From contig JAUXOL010000019.1 of assembly GCA_030682375.1 (NCBI GenBank), positions 62,001 to 126,000 of the forward strand: a stretch of 64,000 bases of DNA, given 5' to 3'. The translations under genes and the position numbers were made by a program. A model generated the notes under the pieces. The model had not been told where the DNA came from. It searched no databases and saw nothing but the letters and a program-made list of their open reading frames with translations. The stretch comes from Gallionella sp. GTDB lineage: Bacteria > Pseudomonadota > Gammaproteobacteria > Burkholderiales > Gallionellaceae. Shown piece by piece: positions 36,613 through 46,467 of the stretch (the stretch's first letter is position 1; each line of letters begins with the position of its first letter).

Positions 36613-38004
36613 ATGACCGTACGCACCCGTTTCGCTCCCAGTCCCACCGGCTACCTTCATATCGGCGGCGCCCGAACCGCGCTGTTTTCCTGGGCCTATG
36701 CCCGCAAGCATGGCGGCACATTCATCTTGCGCATCGAGGACACCGATGTGGAGCGCTCCACGCCGGAGGCCGTGCAGGCCATTCTGGACGGCATGGACTG
36801 GCTGAAGCTGAACTACGACGAAGGCCCGTTCTATCAGATGCAGCGCATGCCGCGTTACAAGGAAGTGATCCAGCAGATGCTGGAAGCAGGGCAGGCCTAT
36901 TACTGCTACACCGCACCGGAAGAACTGGATGCGATGCGCGAGGCGCAACGCGCGCGCGGCGAGAAGCCGCGTTACGACGGACGCTGGCGTCCCGAACCCG
37001 GCAAGGTGTTGCCGGACGTTCCTGCCGATGTGAAGCCGGTGGTGCGTTTCAAGAACCCGATCGGGGGCGTCGTGGGCTGGAAGGATATGGTCAAGGGCCA
37101 TATCGAATTCAGCAATACCGAACTGGACGACCTGATCATCGCGCGTTCGGACGGCACGCCGACTTATAACTTCTGCGTGGTGGTGGACGACTGGGACATG
37201 GGCATCACGCAAGTCATTCGCGGCGACGACCACGTCAACAACACGCCGCGCCAGATCAACATCCTCAAGGCGCTGGGTGCTACCGTGCCGGCTTATGCGC
37301 ACCTGTCGATGATCCTGGGCGACGACGGAACCAAGCTTTCCAAGCGCCACGGTGCGGTCAGTGTGATGCAATACGACGAGGACGGCTATCTGCCCGAGGC
37401 GGTCATCAACTATCTGGCGCGTCTAGGCTGGTCGCACGGCGACGAAGAAGTATTCTCGGTCGAACAGTTCTGCCAGTGGTTCGACCTCGACCACATCACG
37501 CCGTCCGCCGCGCAGTTCAACACCGAGAAGCTGAATTGGCTCAACAACCATTACATCAAGCAGACCGACAATGCGCATCTTGCCGAAATGGTGAGCAGGC
37601 ATCTGGCGAAGCGGGGCGTGAAGGTAAGCGATGCGCCCAAGCTCGAAGCGGTCGTCGCGCTATACAAGGAGCGTGCCGCAACTCTGCTTGAACTGGCCGA
37701 CGAAGCCGAGGTTTTCTACATCGAGGTACATCCGGCACAGGAACTGCTGGACACCCATCTGACGCCTGAGGTGCTGCCGGCACTGCGCGAACTCGCCGAG
37801 CGCTATGCCGATGTCGCATGGGATGTGCCTGCGCTGGGTGCGTTGCTCAAGGAGTTGCTGGCCAAGCACGGTTTGAAGATGCCCAAGCTGGCGATGCCGC
37901 TGCGTGTGATGCTGGTCGGTCAGACGCATACGCCATCGGTCGATGCGGTGATCGCATTGTTCTCGCGCGAGACTGTTTTGTCGCGCATGAAAAAATATCT
38001 GTAA
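36613..38004 (+). CDS. gltX: Glutamyl-tRNA synthetase
   Basis: The 463-residue class I synthetase has the HIGH-type motif [18 protein letters not shown] (7-24), EDTDVERS, and the KMSKS-type motif KLSKRHGA. The C-terminal anticodon-binding region is of normal length. It charges tRNA-Glu, whose gene lies just downstream (38180), together with tRNA-Ala. Confidence 0.98.
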   Translation: MTVRTRFAPSPTGYLHIGGARTALFSWAYARKHGGTFILRIEDTDVERSTPEAVQAILDGMDWLKLNYDEGPFYQMQRMPRYKEVIQQMLEAGQAYYCYTAPEELDAMREAQRARGEKPRYDGRWRPEPGKVLPDVPADVKPVVRFKNPIGGVVGWKDMVKGHIEFSNTELDDLIIARSDGTPTYNFCVVVDDWDMGITQVIRGDDHVNNTPRQINILKALGATVPAYAHLSMILGDDGTKLSKRHGAVSVMQYDEDGYLPEAVINYLARLGWSHGDEEVFSVEQFCQWFDLDHITPSAAQFNTEKLNWLNNHYIKQTDNAHLAEMVSRHLAKRGVKVSDAPKLEAVVALYKERAATLLELADEAEVFYIEVHPAQELLDTHLTPEVLPALRELAERYADVAWDVPALGALLKELLAKHGLKMPKLAMPLRVMLVGQTHTPSVDAVIALFSRETVLSRMKKYL

Positions 38005-38021
38005 TTTTTTGCAAAGTCGGC

Positions 38022-38050
38022 TTTACAAGCCCGGGGTGCGTCACTATAAT
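38022..38050 (+). promoter_or_regulatory. Sigma-70 promoter of tRNA-Ala/tRNA-Glu
   Basis: TTTACA (38022-38027) and TATAAT (38045-38050) are 17 bp apart, and the first tRNA begins 19 bp after the -10. Confidence 0.7.
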
Positions 38051-38069
38051 GCGCGCTCTTTCGAGGTAC

Positions 38070-38145
<76 letters not shown>

Positions 38146-38179
38146 AAAAGAGGTAGTTGTAGTACTGCAGTAAACGTAA

Positions 38180-38255
38180 GTCCCCTTCGTCTAGAGGCCT
38201 AGGACACCGCCCTTTCACGGCGATAACACGAGTTCGAATCTCGTAGGGGACGCCA
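38180..38255 (+). tRNA. tRNA-Glu (anticodon UUC)
   Basis: Acceptor GTCCCCT pairs with AGGGGAC, followed by discriminator G and CCA. The anticodon loop CTTTCAC gives UUC. It is transcribed with tRNA-Ala. Confidence 0.96.
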
Positions 38256-38260
38256 AATTC

Positions 38261-38285
38261 AAAAGCCCGCAATCGCGGGCTTTTT
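38261..38285 (+). terminator. Terminator of the tRNA-Ala/tRNA-Glu unit
   Basis: The stem AAAAGCCCGC / GCGGGCTTTT with a 4-nt loop, followed by further T residues, starts five bases after the tRNA-Glu CCA end. Confidence 0.88.
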
Positions 38286-38540
38286 CGTTTTCTTCCGAAG
38301 ATTTTATGCGCATGGCCTCAGCCGGTGTTTCATTCTGTTTGGCATGCGTTCCGGTTATTTTGCAGTTTCATATTTGAAGCGCACATATACGTTACATGCT
38401 GATGAAAGAGTCAGGTTTTCCTGAATTGCTTGTCCCCGGTCTTGAGCATACAATCCAAAGGCACGCTGCATGAACATCGTTGTGCAGTATCAGGATCATC
38501 GCCGAGGCGGTGACGTGTCACGATCGCTAGGGGGAATCTC
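38286..38540. other. Leader/promoter region of the hox operon
   Basis: These 255 bases contain no convincing gene. The region must hold the hox promoter. I see no sigma-54 type GG-N10-GC element and no clear sigma-70 pair. An AGGGGG ribosome site precedes the hoxF start. Confidence 0.5.
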
Positions 38541-40343
38541 ATGGTGGCAGATGCAAGCATGCGTATGGCCGATCTCGATCCGATACTGGAACGCCGCGCC
38601 CGCGACCCGGGCGCCTTGTTGCAGATACTGCGCGAGATACAGGAGTTGCGTGGCAATATCGATACGGCCACAGTCACTTATCTTTGTGCGCAACTCGGCA
38701 TTCCGCGCACGCGTATCGAAGGGGTCGCCGGTTTCTATTCCTTTCTGAACCTGCAGCCGCGTGGCGAATATCGCGTCCTGTTCTCGGACAACATCACCGA
38801 CCGCATGCTGGGCAACCAGTCGCTGCTGGAGGCGATGTGTCACCAGCTTTGGCTGCAGCCGGGCAAGGTCTCGGAAGACGGACTGGTCAGCATCGCCACG
38901 ACTTCCTGTACAGGCATGTGCGATCAGGGACCGGCGATGCTGGTCAACGGACGTGCGATCACAAGGCTCTCGCTGCAGCGCGTGCAGGAGATCGCCCAGC
39001 TGATCCGCAACCGTACGCCGCTGGACAGCTGGCCTGCCGATTTCTTCCGGGTGGACGACAATATCCGTCGTGGTGGCCTGATACTGGACAACAAGCTCGC
39101 TCCCGGCGATGCGTTGCGCAGCGGATTGAATATCGGCGAGGCCGGCATCGTCGAGGAGATCAAGAAATCCGGCCTGCGCGGACGCGGAGGTGCCGGCTTC
39201 CCCACCGGTCTGAAGTGGGAGGCTTGCCGCAATGCCGCAGGTACGACCAAGCATGTGGTATGCAATGCCGACGAAGGCGAGCCAGGCACTTTCAAGGATC
39301 GCGTGCTGCTGACCCGCCAAGCTGATCTGGTGTTCGAGGGCATGACGCTGTGCGCACGGGCTATCGGCGCTCAGCATGGCTACCTTTATCTGCGCGGCGA
39401 ATACCGCTATCTGCTGGACCCCTTGCAGGACGTGCTGCAGCGCCGCCGTGAAAGCAATCTGCTGGGCAAGGACATCCTCGGACAATCGGGCTTCGACTTC
39501 GACATCGAGATCCATCTGGGCGCGGGAGCCTATATCTGCGGCGAAGAGTCCGCTCTGATCGAATCGCTGGAAGGCAAACGCGGCATCCCGCGTAGCCGCC
39601 CGCCGTTCCCGGTGACGCACGGCTACATGCAACAACCGACCGCGGTGGACAACGTCGAGACCTTCTGCAGTGCGGCGCTGGCGATACAGATGGGGGCGGA
39701 CAGCTTCCGTGCGATCGGCACAGCGAAGTCCTCGGGCAGCAAGCTGATCTCGGTATCCGGCGACTGCCCGCGCCCCGGCATCTATGAATACCCGTTCGGG
39801 GTATCGGTACGCGAGGTGCTGGAAGATTGCGGGGCGACGAACACGCGTGCGGTGCAGGTCAGCGGGCCATCCGGCATCTGCATCGCGGAGAGCGAATTCC
39901 ACCGCAAGCTGGGATTCGAGGACCTGCCGACGGCCGGTGCCTTCATGGTATTCGACGACAGCCGCGACCTGTTCGAGGTGGCGCGCAACTTCGTGCATTT
40001 CTTCGCGCACGAGAGCTGCGGCTTCTGCACACCCTGCCGGGTCGGCACCTCGATGCTGAAATCGACCATGGACAAGATCGCCGCCGGACACGGCACGCGT
40101 TTCGATCTCGCCGAGATCGAGAACCTGGATCATGTGTTGCAGACCACGGCGCATTGCGGACTGGGGCGCACCGCCTGCAATCCGGTGCTGCATACGCTCA
40201 AACACTTCCGTCCCGCCTACGAGAACCGCCTGAAGTCATTGGACTTCGAGCCGGCCTTCGACCTCGACGGCGCACTGGCCCGTGCACGCCAGATGACCGG
40301 GCGCGACGATGCGGGCGCCCATCTGAAAACGGAGGAAACATGA
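38541..40343 (+). CDS. hoxF: NAD-reducing hydrogenase diaphorase subunit HoxF
   Basis: The 600-residue protein fuses a NuoE-like domain (about 1-165, TSCTGMCDQGP) to a NuoF-like domain. The NuoF part has the FMN loop GRGGAGFPTGLKWE, the NADH-binding GAGAYICGEESALIESLEG and the 4Fe-4S motif ESCGFCTPCRVGT. This is the HoxF architecture of bidirectional group 3d [NiFe] hydrogenases. It exchanges electrons between NAD(H) and the iron-sulfur chain of HoxU and HoxYH. It heads the operon and overlaps hoxU by 4 bp. Confidence 0.95.
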   Translation: MVADASMRMADLDPILERRARDPGALLQILREIQELRGNIDTATVTYLCAQLGIPRTRIEGVAGFYSFLNLQPRGEYRVLFSDNITDRMLGNQSLLEAMCHQLWLQPGKVSEDGLVSIATTSCTGMCDQGPAMLVNGRAITRLSLQRVQEIAQLIRNRTPLDSWPADFFRVDDNIRRGGLILDNKLAPGDALRSGLNIGEAGIVEEIKKSGLRGRGGAGFPTGLKWEACRNAAGTTKHVVCNADEGEPGTFKDRVLLTRQADLVFEGMTLCARAIGAQHGYLYLRGEYRYLLDPLQDVLQRRRESNLLGKDILGQSGFDFDIEIHLGAGAYICGEESALIESLEGKRGIPRSRPPFPVTHGYMQQPTAVDNVETFCSAALAIQMGADSFRAIGTAKSSGSKLISVSGDCPRPGIYEYPFGVSVREVLEDCGATNTRAVQVSGPSGICIAESEFHRKLGFEDLPTAGAFMVFDDSRDLFEVARNFVHFFAHESCGFCTPCRVGTSMLKSTMDKIAAGHGTRFDLAEIENLDHVLQTTAHCGLGRTACNPVLHTLKHFRPAYENRLKSLDFEPAFDLDGALARARQMTGRDDAGAHLKTEET

Positions 40344-41086
40344 GCGATACCTTTCATCTCGACGGCGCCGAGGTTCCGTTCGAGTCCGGCCAGACCGTGA
40401 TGCAGGCCGCGTTGGCGGCCGGACATTACATCCCGCACCTGTGCTACCACCCGGAGTTCAAGCCGCATGGCAGCTGCAAGCTGTGCACGGTCAAGGTCAA
40501 CGGCCGAACCACGGCTTCCTGCACCATGCCGGCCGAGGCCGGGCTGGAGATCGAGAGCGAGACCGAGGAGCTGAACGCGCTGCGCCGCACACTGGTACAG
40601 ATGCTGTTCGCCGAGGGCAACCATTTTTGTCCCTCCTGCGAGAAGAGCGGCAACTGCATGCTGCAGGCGCTGGGTTACGACCTGGAGGTGCATACCGCCG
40701 GATTCCGCCATCTGTATCCGGATCGACCGGTGGACGCCTCGCACCCGGACATCCTGCTCGACTTCAACCGCTGCATCCTGTGCGAACTGTGCGTGCGCGC
40801 ATCGAGCGAGGTGGACGGCAAGAACGTGTTCGGACTGGCAGGCCGCGGCATCACCAAACATCTGATCGTCAATGCCGAATCGGGCCAGCTGGCGGATACC
40901 GACATCGCGCTGGCGGACAAGGCGATGCAGGTCTGCCCGGTAGGCGTGATCCTGCCCAAGCGCGTCGGCTTCAGCATTCCGATCGGCAGCCGCCGTTACG
41001 ACGAACGTCCGATCAGCGCGCAGGCGCTGGACGATGCGCCGCGACAATCCGCCGCCAGCGGCGGTTGTACGGCCTGCGAGGAGTGA
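40340..41086 (+). CDS. hoxU: NAD-reducing hydrogenase diaphorase subunit HoxU
   Basis: From ATG 40340 the protein has 248 residues. It carries an N-terminal 2Fe-2S site (C35, C46, C49, C61), a NuoG-type His-Cys 4Fe-4S site (H95, C97, C100, C106) and one ferredoxin-like 4Fe-4S site (C145, C148, C151 with C199). It wires HoxF to the hydrogenase HoxYH. The C-terminus ends GGCTACEE. Start overlaps hoxF (ATGA), so translation is coupled. Confidence 0.95.
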   Translation: MSDTFHLDGAEVPFESGQTVMQAALAAGHYIPHLCYHPEFKPHGSCKLCTVKVNGRTTASCTMPAEAGLEIESETEELNALRRTLVQMLFAEGNHFCPSCEKSGNCMLQALGYDLEVHTAGFRHLYPDRPVDASHPDILLDFNRCILCELCVRASSEVDGKNVFGLAGRGITKHLIVNAESGQLADTDIALADKAMQVCPVGVILPKRVGFSIPIGSRRYDERPISAQALDDAPRQSAASGGCTACEE

Positions 41087-41088
41087 CC

Positions 41089-41628
41089 ATGAGCAAGAAA
41101 CTGCGTATCGCAACCACCTCGCTCGCCGGCTGCTTCGGCTGCCACATGTCCTTTCTCGATATCGACGAACGGCTGTTGGCGCTGCTGGAGCTGGTCGAGT
41201 TCGACCGTTCGCCCATCACCGACATCAAGCATTGCGGCCCATGCGACATCGGGCTGATAGAGGGCGGGATCTGCAATGCGGAGAACGTGCATGTGCTGCG
41301 CGAGTTCCGCAAGAACTGCAAGATACTGATCGCGATCGGTTCCTGCGCGATCACCGGCGGCTTGCCCGCACAGCGCAACCATCTCGATCTGGGTTCCTGC
41401 CTGACCGAGGTGTACCTGACCGAACCGGGACTGGCGCACGGCCATATCCCGAACGATCCGGAACTGCCGCTGCCGCTGGACAAGGTGCATCCGCTGCACG
41501 AAGTGGTGAAGATCGATTACTTCATTCCGGGTTGCCCGCCTTCCGGCGATGCGATCTGGAAGTTCCTCACCGACCTTATTGCGGGCAAGACGCCCGAACT
41601 CGGACATGGACTGATCAAATATGACTGA
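41089..41628 (+). CDS. hoxY: [NiFe] hydrogenase small subunit HoxY
   Basis: The 179-residue subunit has the four ligands of the proximal 4Fe-4S cluster: C15 and C18 (AGCFGCHMS), C86 (GSCAITGG) and C149 (PGCPPSGD). It lacks a Tat signal and the medial/distal clusters, as expected for a soluble group 3 hydrogenase. It overlaps hoxH by 8 bp and forms the catalytic heterodimer with it. Confidence 0.95.
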   Translation: MSKKLRIATTSLAGCFGCHMSFLDIDERLLALLELVEFDRSPITDIKHCGPCDIGLIEGGICNAENVHVLREFRKNCKILIAIGSCAITGGLPAQRNHLDLGSCLTEVYLTEPGLAHGHIPNDPELPLPLDKVHPLHEVVKIDYFIPGCPPSGDAIWKFLTDLIAGKTPELGHGLIKYD

Positions 41629-43117
41629 TACTATCAATAATCTGGAGACCGCCGCACATCCGGAGAACCTGCGCCGCGTCGCCATCGACCCGGTGTCGCG
41701 CGTCGAAGGACACGGCAAGGTGACGCTGCTGCTGGACGAGAACGACCGCGTACATCAGGTGCGGCTGCATATCGTCGAATTCCGCGGCTTCGAGAAGTTC
41801 ATCCAGGGGCGTCCTTTCTGGGAGGCTCCGGTGATGGTGCAGCGCCTGTGCGGCATCTGTCCGGTGAGCCATCATCTGGCGGCCAGCAAGGCGATGGACA
41901 TGATAGTCGGCGCGACGCTGACCCCGACCGCGGAAAAGGTGCGGCGGCTGATGCACTTCGGGCAGATGTTCCAGTCGCATGCGCTGCATTTCTTCCACCT
42001 ATGTTCGCCCGACCTGCTGTTCGGCTTCGGTTCCGATGTCGCCAAGCGCAACATCGTCGGCGTCGCCGCCGCTTATCCCGACATCGCCAAGCAGGGCGTG
42101 CTGCTACGCAAATACGGCCAAGAGGTGATACGCATCACCGCAGGCAAGCGAGTCCACGGCACCGGCTCGATTCCGGGCGGCGTGAACAAGAACGTCAGCA
42201 TCGAGGAGCGCGACTATCTGCTGAAAGACATCGGCCAGATGATCGAATGGAGCCGCGATGCGGTGGGCATGATACGAAAGCTGTTCGAACAGAACTTGGA
42301 CGAGTTCAACGCGTTCGGCCGGTTCCGCTCGCACACGCTGAACCTGGTGCGCGCCGACGGCGCGATGGACCTGTACCACGGTGGACTGCGCGCGCGCGAT
42401 ATGGATGGCAACACACTGTTCGATCATTACGACTACAGCCATTACTGGGATGTGATCTTCGAGGATGTGAAGCCTTGGTCGTACATGAAGTTCCCGTTCC
42501 TGCGCAGTTTAGGCACCGAGACCGGCTGGTACCGGGTCGGCCCGTTGAGCCGCGTGACGCAGTGCGATTTCATCCCGACGCCGCTGGCCAATCAGGCGCG
42601 CATGGCATTCATGGCGTTCGCGGGCGGCTCGGTTGCCGGCGCGACGCTGGGTTTCCACTGGGCGCGCATGATAGAGATGCTGCATGCCGCCGAGATGATC
42701 CAGGAGCTGCTGCTCGATCCGGATCTGCAAGGCACCGATCTGGTCCATACCGGCGAGCGACAGGAGCGCGGCGTCGGCGTGATCGAGGCACCGCGCGGCA
42801 CGCTGATACACCACTACAAGGTGGATGAGCACGACCAGATCACGCGCTGCAACCTGATCGTCTCGACGACCCATAACAACCAGGCGATGAACGAGGCGAT
42901 CCGCCAAGTGGCGCGGCAATACATCGACGGCAAGAAGCTCACCGAAGGCCTGCTCAACCATATCGAGGTCGCGATCCGCGCCTTCGATCCCTGTTTGTCC
43001 TGCGCGACGCATGCGCTGGGCAAGATGCCGCTGGAAGTGGAGTTGCTGGATGTTTCCGGCAACCGTGTCGACGTGCTCTCGCGCTCCTCTGACGGCGCAT
43101 TCTGCTCGCCGGATTGA
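41621..43117 (+). CDS. hoxH: [NiFe] hydrogenase large subunit HoxH
   Basis: The 498-residue protein carries the NiFe-site cysteines in motif L1 ([12 protein letters not shown]77 and C80) and L2 ([10 protein letters not shown]458 and C461). A 34-residue extension after H464 would be removed by the protease encoded next. The N-terminal [10 protein letters not shown] is also conserved. It catalyses reversible H2 oxidation. Position and motifs place it in the HoxH (group 3d) family. Confidence 0.96.
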   Translation: MTDTINNLETAAHPENLRRVAIDPVSRVEGHGKVTLLLDENDRVHQVRLHIVEFRGFEKFIQGRPFWEAPVMVQRLCGICPVSHHLAASKAMDMIVGATLTPTAEKVRRLMHFGQMFQSHALHFFHLCSPDLLFGFGSDVAKRNIVGVAAAYPDIAKQGVLLRKYGQEVIRITAGKRVHGTGSIPGGVNKNVSIEERDYLLKDIGQMIEWSRDAVGMIRKLFEQNLDEFNAFGRFRSHTLNLVRADGAMDLYHGGLRARDMDGNTLFDHYDYSHYWDVIFEDVKPWSYMKFPFLRSLGTETGWYRVGPLSRVTQCDFIPTPLANQARMAFMAFAGGSVAGATLGFHWARMIEMLHAAEMIQELLLDPDLQGTDLVHTGERQERGVGVIEAPRGTLIHHYKVDEHDQITRCNLIVSTTHNNQAMNEAIRQVARQYIDGKKLTEGLLNHIEVAIRAFDPCLSCATHALGKMPLEVELLDVSGNRVDVLSRSSDGAFCSPD

Positions 43118-43587
43118 TGACCGCGCCTATTCTGGTCTTTGCGATCGGCAACGAATCGCGCGGCGACGATGCGCTGGCTCCGTTGCTGGTGCGCGATCTC
43201 GAAGGATGGGCGAGGACGGCCGGACTGGATGGGCGTGTAGAGCTGATAGAGGACTACCAGTTGCAGGTGGAACATGTCACCGATCTGCAGGGACGCGATG
43301 CGGTGCTGTTCGTCGATGCCGATGTCTCATGCGATGCGCCGTTCCATTTTTCCGCGATCGATGCAGGCCACGACAACAGCTACACCAGCCATGCGATGAC
43401 GCCGTTCGCATTGCTTCATGCCTATCGGCAGGTGTACGGCACTGATGCTCCTTCATGCTATCTGCTGCGCGTGCGCGGCTATGGTTTCGAGCTGGGAGAG
43501 GCGTTGAGCGATGAGGCATTGGGCAATCTGGCTCATGCGACCGCGAAGGCGCAGGTATGGCTGGCTGACATTCCGGTTGCGGGATAG
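43117..43587 (+). CDS. hoxW: Hydrogenase maturation protease HoxW
   Basis: ATG 43117 shares one base with the hoxH stop; a TTG at 43114 is an alternative. The 156-residue protein has the HyaD/HoxW family start VFAIGNESRGDDALAP, whose Asp/Glu side chains probe nickel, and a DAVLFVDAD strand with the second metal aspartate. It removes the C-terminal extension of HoxH after nickel insertion. Confidence 0.9.
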   Translation: MTAPILVFAIGNESRGDDALAPLLVRDLEGWARTAGLDGRVELIEDYQLQVEHVTDLQGRDAVLFVDADVSCDAPFHFSAIDAGHDNSYTSHAMTPFALLHAYRQVYGTDAPSCYLLRVRGYGFELGEALSDEALGNLAHATAKAQVWLADIPVAG

Positions 43588-43622
43588 TAAGCTTCGGAAA
43601 ACACCTTATAGAAGGGAAGAGT

Positions 43623-44204
43623 ATGTTCCAGATACGCATACATGGTCGCGGCGGTCAGGGCGTGGTGACTGCCACGGAGATGCTGTCGGTCGCGGCGTTC
43701 GAGGAAGGGCGCCATGCACAGGCCTTTCCCAGTTTCGGTTCCGAACGCACGGGCGCGCCGGTGGTGGCTTTCTGCCGCATCGACGACAAGGAGATACGCC
43801 TGCGCGAACCCATCATGGCACCGGATGCGCTGATCATCCAGGACCCTACGCTGCTGCACCAGATCGATGTATTCGCCGGTTTGAAACCGGACGGCTATGT
43901 GCTGTTCAACTCCCATCACAGCTTCGAGGCACTTGGCCTGGGCGACCTCGTCAAGGTAAGAGGCCTCCAGCGCATGTGCACGCTGCCTGCGACCGAACTA
44001 GGGATCAAGCATATCGGCCGCCCCATCCCCAATGTCCCGTTGATCGCCGGTTTCGCTGCGCTGTCGGGCATCATCAAGCTTGAGTCGGTGATCAAGGCGA
44101 TCAACGAAAAGTTCTCCGGCAAAGTCGCCGAGGGCAACATCGCCGCAGCGACGGATGCCTACAATCTGGTGAAAGAACAAATGAAGGAGCATGCAAATGC
44201 TTAA
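43623..44204 (+). CDS. 2-oxoacid:ferredoxin oxidoreductase, gamma subunit (PorG-like)
   Basis: The 193-residue protein has the gamma-domain signature HGRGGQGVVTATEMLS (7-22) and AFPSFGSERTGAPV, matching PorG of pyruvate-type enzymes. It starts 35 bp after hoxW with AAGGGAAGAG upstream and no terminator between, so it is probably co-transcribed with hox genes. It completes a heterotetrameric enzyme with the next genes. The pyruvate assignment is by similarity; 2-oxoglutarate or other 2-oxoacids remain possible. Confidence 0.87.
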   Translation: MFQIRIHGRGGQGVVTATEMLSVAAFEEGRHAQAFPSFGSERTGAPVVAFCRIDDKEIRLREPIMAPDALIIQDPTLLHQIDVFAGLKPDGYVLFNSHHSFEALGLGDLVKVRGLQRMCTLPATELGIKHIGRPIPNVPLIAGFAALSGIIKLESVIKAINEKFSGKVAEGNIAAATDAYNLVKEQMKEHANA

Positions 44205-45453
44205 ACAGACCGAAGGATCGAAAGCGGTCGCCGAGGCCATCGCGCTGTGCCGCCCCGAGGTGATCTGCGCCTACCCGATCTCGCCGCAGACCCATATCGT
44301 CGAGGCGCTGGGCGAGATGGTGAAGTCCGGCGAACTGACACCTTGCGAGTTCATCAACGTGGAGAGCGAGTTCGCCGCGATGTCGGTGGCGATAGGCTCT
44401 TCGGCGGCAGGAGCGCGCTCCTACACCGCGACCGCCTCGCAGGGACTGCTGTTCATGGTGGAGGCGGTCTATAACGCCTCCGGCCTCGGCCTGCCCATCG
44501 TGATGACGGTCGCGAACCGTGCGATCGGTGCGCCGATCAACATCTGGAACGACCATTCCGACTCGCTGTCGCAGCGCGACTCCGGCTGGATGCAGTTGTT
44601 TGCCGAGACCAACCAGGAAGCGGTTGATCTGCACATCCAGGCGTTCCGTCTGGCCGAGGAATTGTCGATGCCCATCATGGTGTGCATGGACGGCTTCATC
44701 CTCACCCACGCCTTCGAGCGCGTGGACATCCCGTCGCAGGAGCAGGTCGATGCCTACCTGCCGCCGTTCGATCCGCGCCAGGTGCTCGATCCGAAAGAGC
44801 CGATGTCCATCGGCGCGATGGTCGGCCCGGAAGCCTTCATGGAAGTGAAGTATCTGGCGCATGCAAAACAGATGCAGGCGCTGGAACTGATCCCGCAGCT
44901 ATCGGCAGAGTTCAAACAGACATTCGGTCGCGACAGCGGCGGACTGGTGCGCACTTATCGCGCCGAGGATGCCGAGACGATGATCGTGGCGATGGGCTCG
45001 GTGCTGGGCACCATCAAGGACGTGGTGGACGACATGCGCGAACAGGGCCACAAGATCGGCGTGCTCGGCATCGTCAGCTACCGCCCATTCCCATTGAAAG
45101 AAGTCCGTGCGGCGCTGGTGAACTGCAAGCGCTTCCTGGTGCTGGAGAAGAGCCTCGCGGTCGGCATGGGCGGCATCGTCGCCACCGATGTGCGCATGGC
45201 TGTCACCGGCACCGGACTGAAGGGTTACACCGCCATCGCCGGACTGGGCGGGCGCACGATCTCCAAGGCCTCGTTGCAGAATCTCTTCCTTCAGGCCGAG
45301 CAGGAGCACCTAGAACCCGTCACTTTCGTCGATCTGGATTGGGATGCGGTCAACAAGCAACTGGAACGTGAGCGCCTGAACCGCCGCTCCGGCCCCATCG
45401 CCGAGAACATCCTGCACGACAAGGGCATGTTGTCTGCGGCGAAATTCGGTTGA
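44197..45453 (+). CDS. porA: 2-oxoacid:ferredoxin oxidoreductase, alpha subunit (PorA-like)
   Basis: I choose ATG 44197, the start with proper spacing (8 bp) to AAGGAG, giving 418 residues and an 8-bp overlap with the gamma gene. Features include CAYPISPQTHIVEAL (domain I), VESEFAAMSVAIGSSAAGARSYTATASQGL and, in domain II, GIVSYRPFPLKEVR. The enzyme decarboxylates a 2-oxoacid to acyl-CoA with ferredoxin reduction, or runs in reverse. Confidence 0.9.
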   Translation: MLKQTEGSKAVAEAIALCRPEVICAYPISPQTHIVEALGEMVKSGELTPCEFINVESEFAAMSVAIGSSAAGARSYTATASQGLLFMVEAVYNASGLGLPIVMTVANRAIGAPINIWNDHSDSLSQRDSGWMQLFAETNQEAVDLHIQAFRLAEELSMPIMVCMDGFILTHAFERVDIPSQEQVDAYLPPFDPRQVLDPKEPMSIGAMVGPEAFMEVKYLAHAKQMQALELIPQLSAEFKQTFGRDSGGLVRTYRAEDAETMIVAMGSVLGTIKDVVDDMREQGHKIGVLGIVSYRPFPLKEVRAALVNCKRFLVLEKSLAVGMGGIVATDVRMAVTGTGLKGYTAIAGLGGRTISKASLQNLFLQAEQEHLEPVTFVDLDWDAVNKQLERERLNRRSGPIAENILHDKGMLSAAKFG

Positions 45454-45464
45454 GGAGAAATATC

Positions 45465-46466
45465 ATGTCATTCCAACCAGTCAAGTTCTACCAGACCGGC
45501 ACGTTCACCGTCGGTAACCGTCTGCTGGCTCCCGACGAGCGTAGCGAGCAGGCCAATCCGCAACGCAGCAACTCAATCAACTCCGGCCACCGCGCTTGCC
45601 AGGGCTGCGGCGAGGCGCTAGGCGCTCGCTATGCGATCGACGCAGCGATGGCCGAGAGCAACGGACAACTGATCGCGGTGAATGCCACCGGTTGCCTGGA
45701 GGTGTTTTCCACACCTTATCCAGAGTCCTCTTGGCAATTGCCGTGGATACATTCGCTGTTCGGCAATGCTCCGGCGGTCGCCACCGGCGTCGCGGCCGCA
45801 ATGAAGGTCAAGGGCAGGAAAGAAGTGCGTGTGGTCGCGCAGGGCGGCGACGGCAGCACCACCGACATCGGCTTCGGCTGCCTGTCCGGCATGTTCGAGC
45901 GCAATGACGATGTGCTGTATATCTGCTACGACAACCAGGCCTATATGAACACCGGCGTGCAGCGTTCCAGCGCGACGCCGCCCGCGGCACGCACCGCGAC
46001 GACAATGCCGGTCGGCCCCGAGCCGGGCAACGTGTTCGGCCAGGGCAAGAACCTGCCGGAGATCGCGATGGCGCACGGCATTTCTTATGTTGCCACGGCA
46101 ACGGTGGCCGACCTGCGCGACTTGGAATACAAGGTACGCCGTGCGATGGGTATCCGCGGCGCGCGCTACATTCATCTGTTCGTTCCTTGCCCGTTGGGCT
46201 GGGGAACCGCTTCACACGACACCATACGCATGGCGCGGCTGGCCAAGGAAAGCGGTATGTTCCCGGTATTCGAAGCCGAACACGGCGAAGTCACCGGGGT
46301 GCTGAAGATACGGCACAAGGTAGCCATCGAGGAATATCTCAAGCCGCAGAAGCGTTTCGCACACCTGTTCGGTAAACACGCGCATCCCGAGATGGTCGAG
46401 CGTCTGCAGGCGATTGCCGACCGCAACATCCGCAAGTACGGCTTGCTAGACGAAGGGAGTAACTGA
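45465..46466 (+). CDS. porB: 2-oxoacid:ferredoxin oxidoreductase, beta subunit (PorB-like)
   Basis: From ATG 45465 (GAGGAG eight bases upstream) the protein has 333 residues. It shows the CQGCGEALG cluster site, ATGCLEVFSTPYPESSW as in pyruvate-type beta subunits, and the thiamine-diphosphate motif GGDGSTTDIGFG with the following YDNQAYMNTGVQRS. It binds ThDP and a 4Fe-4S cluster. The gene that follows begins 1 bp after its stop. Confidence 0.92.
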   Translation: MSFQPVKFYQTGTFTVGNRLLAPDERSEQANPQRSNSINSGHRACQGCGEALGARYAIDAAMAESNGQLIAVNATGCLEVFSTPYPESSWQLPWIHSLFGNAPAVATGVAAAMKVKGRKEVRVVAQGGDGSTTDIGFGCLSGMFERNDDVLYICYDNQAYMNTGVQRSSATPPAARTATTMPVGPEPGNVFGQGKNLPEIAMAHGISYVATATVADLRDLEYKVRRAMGIRGARYIHLFVPCPLGWGTASHDTIRMARLAKESGMFPVFEAEHGEVTGVLKIRHKVAIEEYLKPQKRFAHLFGKHAHPEMVERLQAIADRNIRKYGLLDEGSN

Positions 46467-46467
46467 C

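Noticed and set aside
38286..38540. A sigma-54 promoter upstream of hoxF, as in some hydrogenase operons
   Set aside because: No GG and GC dinucleotides with 10-bp spacing in a TGGCAC-N5-TTGCA context were found. The one TGGCA..TTTTGCA pair is about 10 bp too widely spaced.
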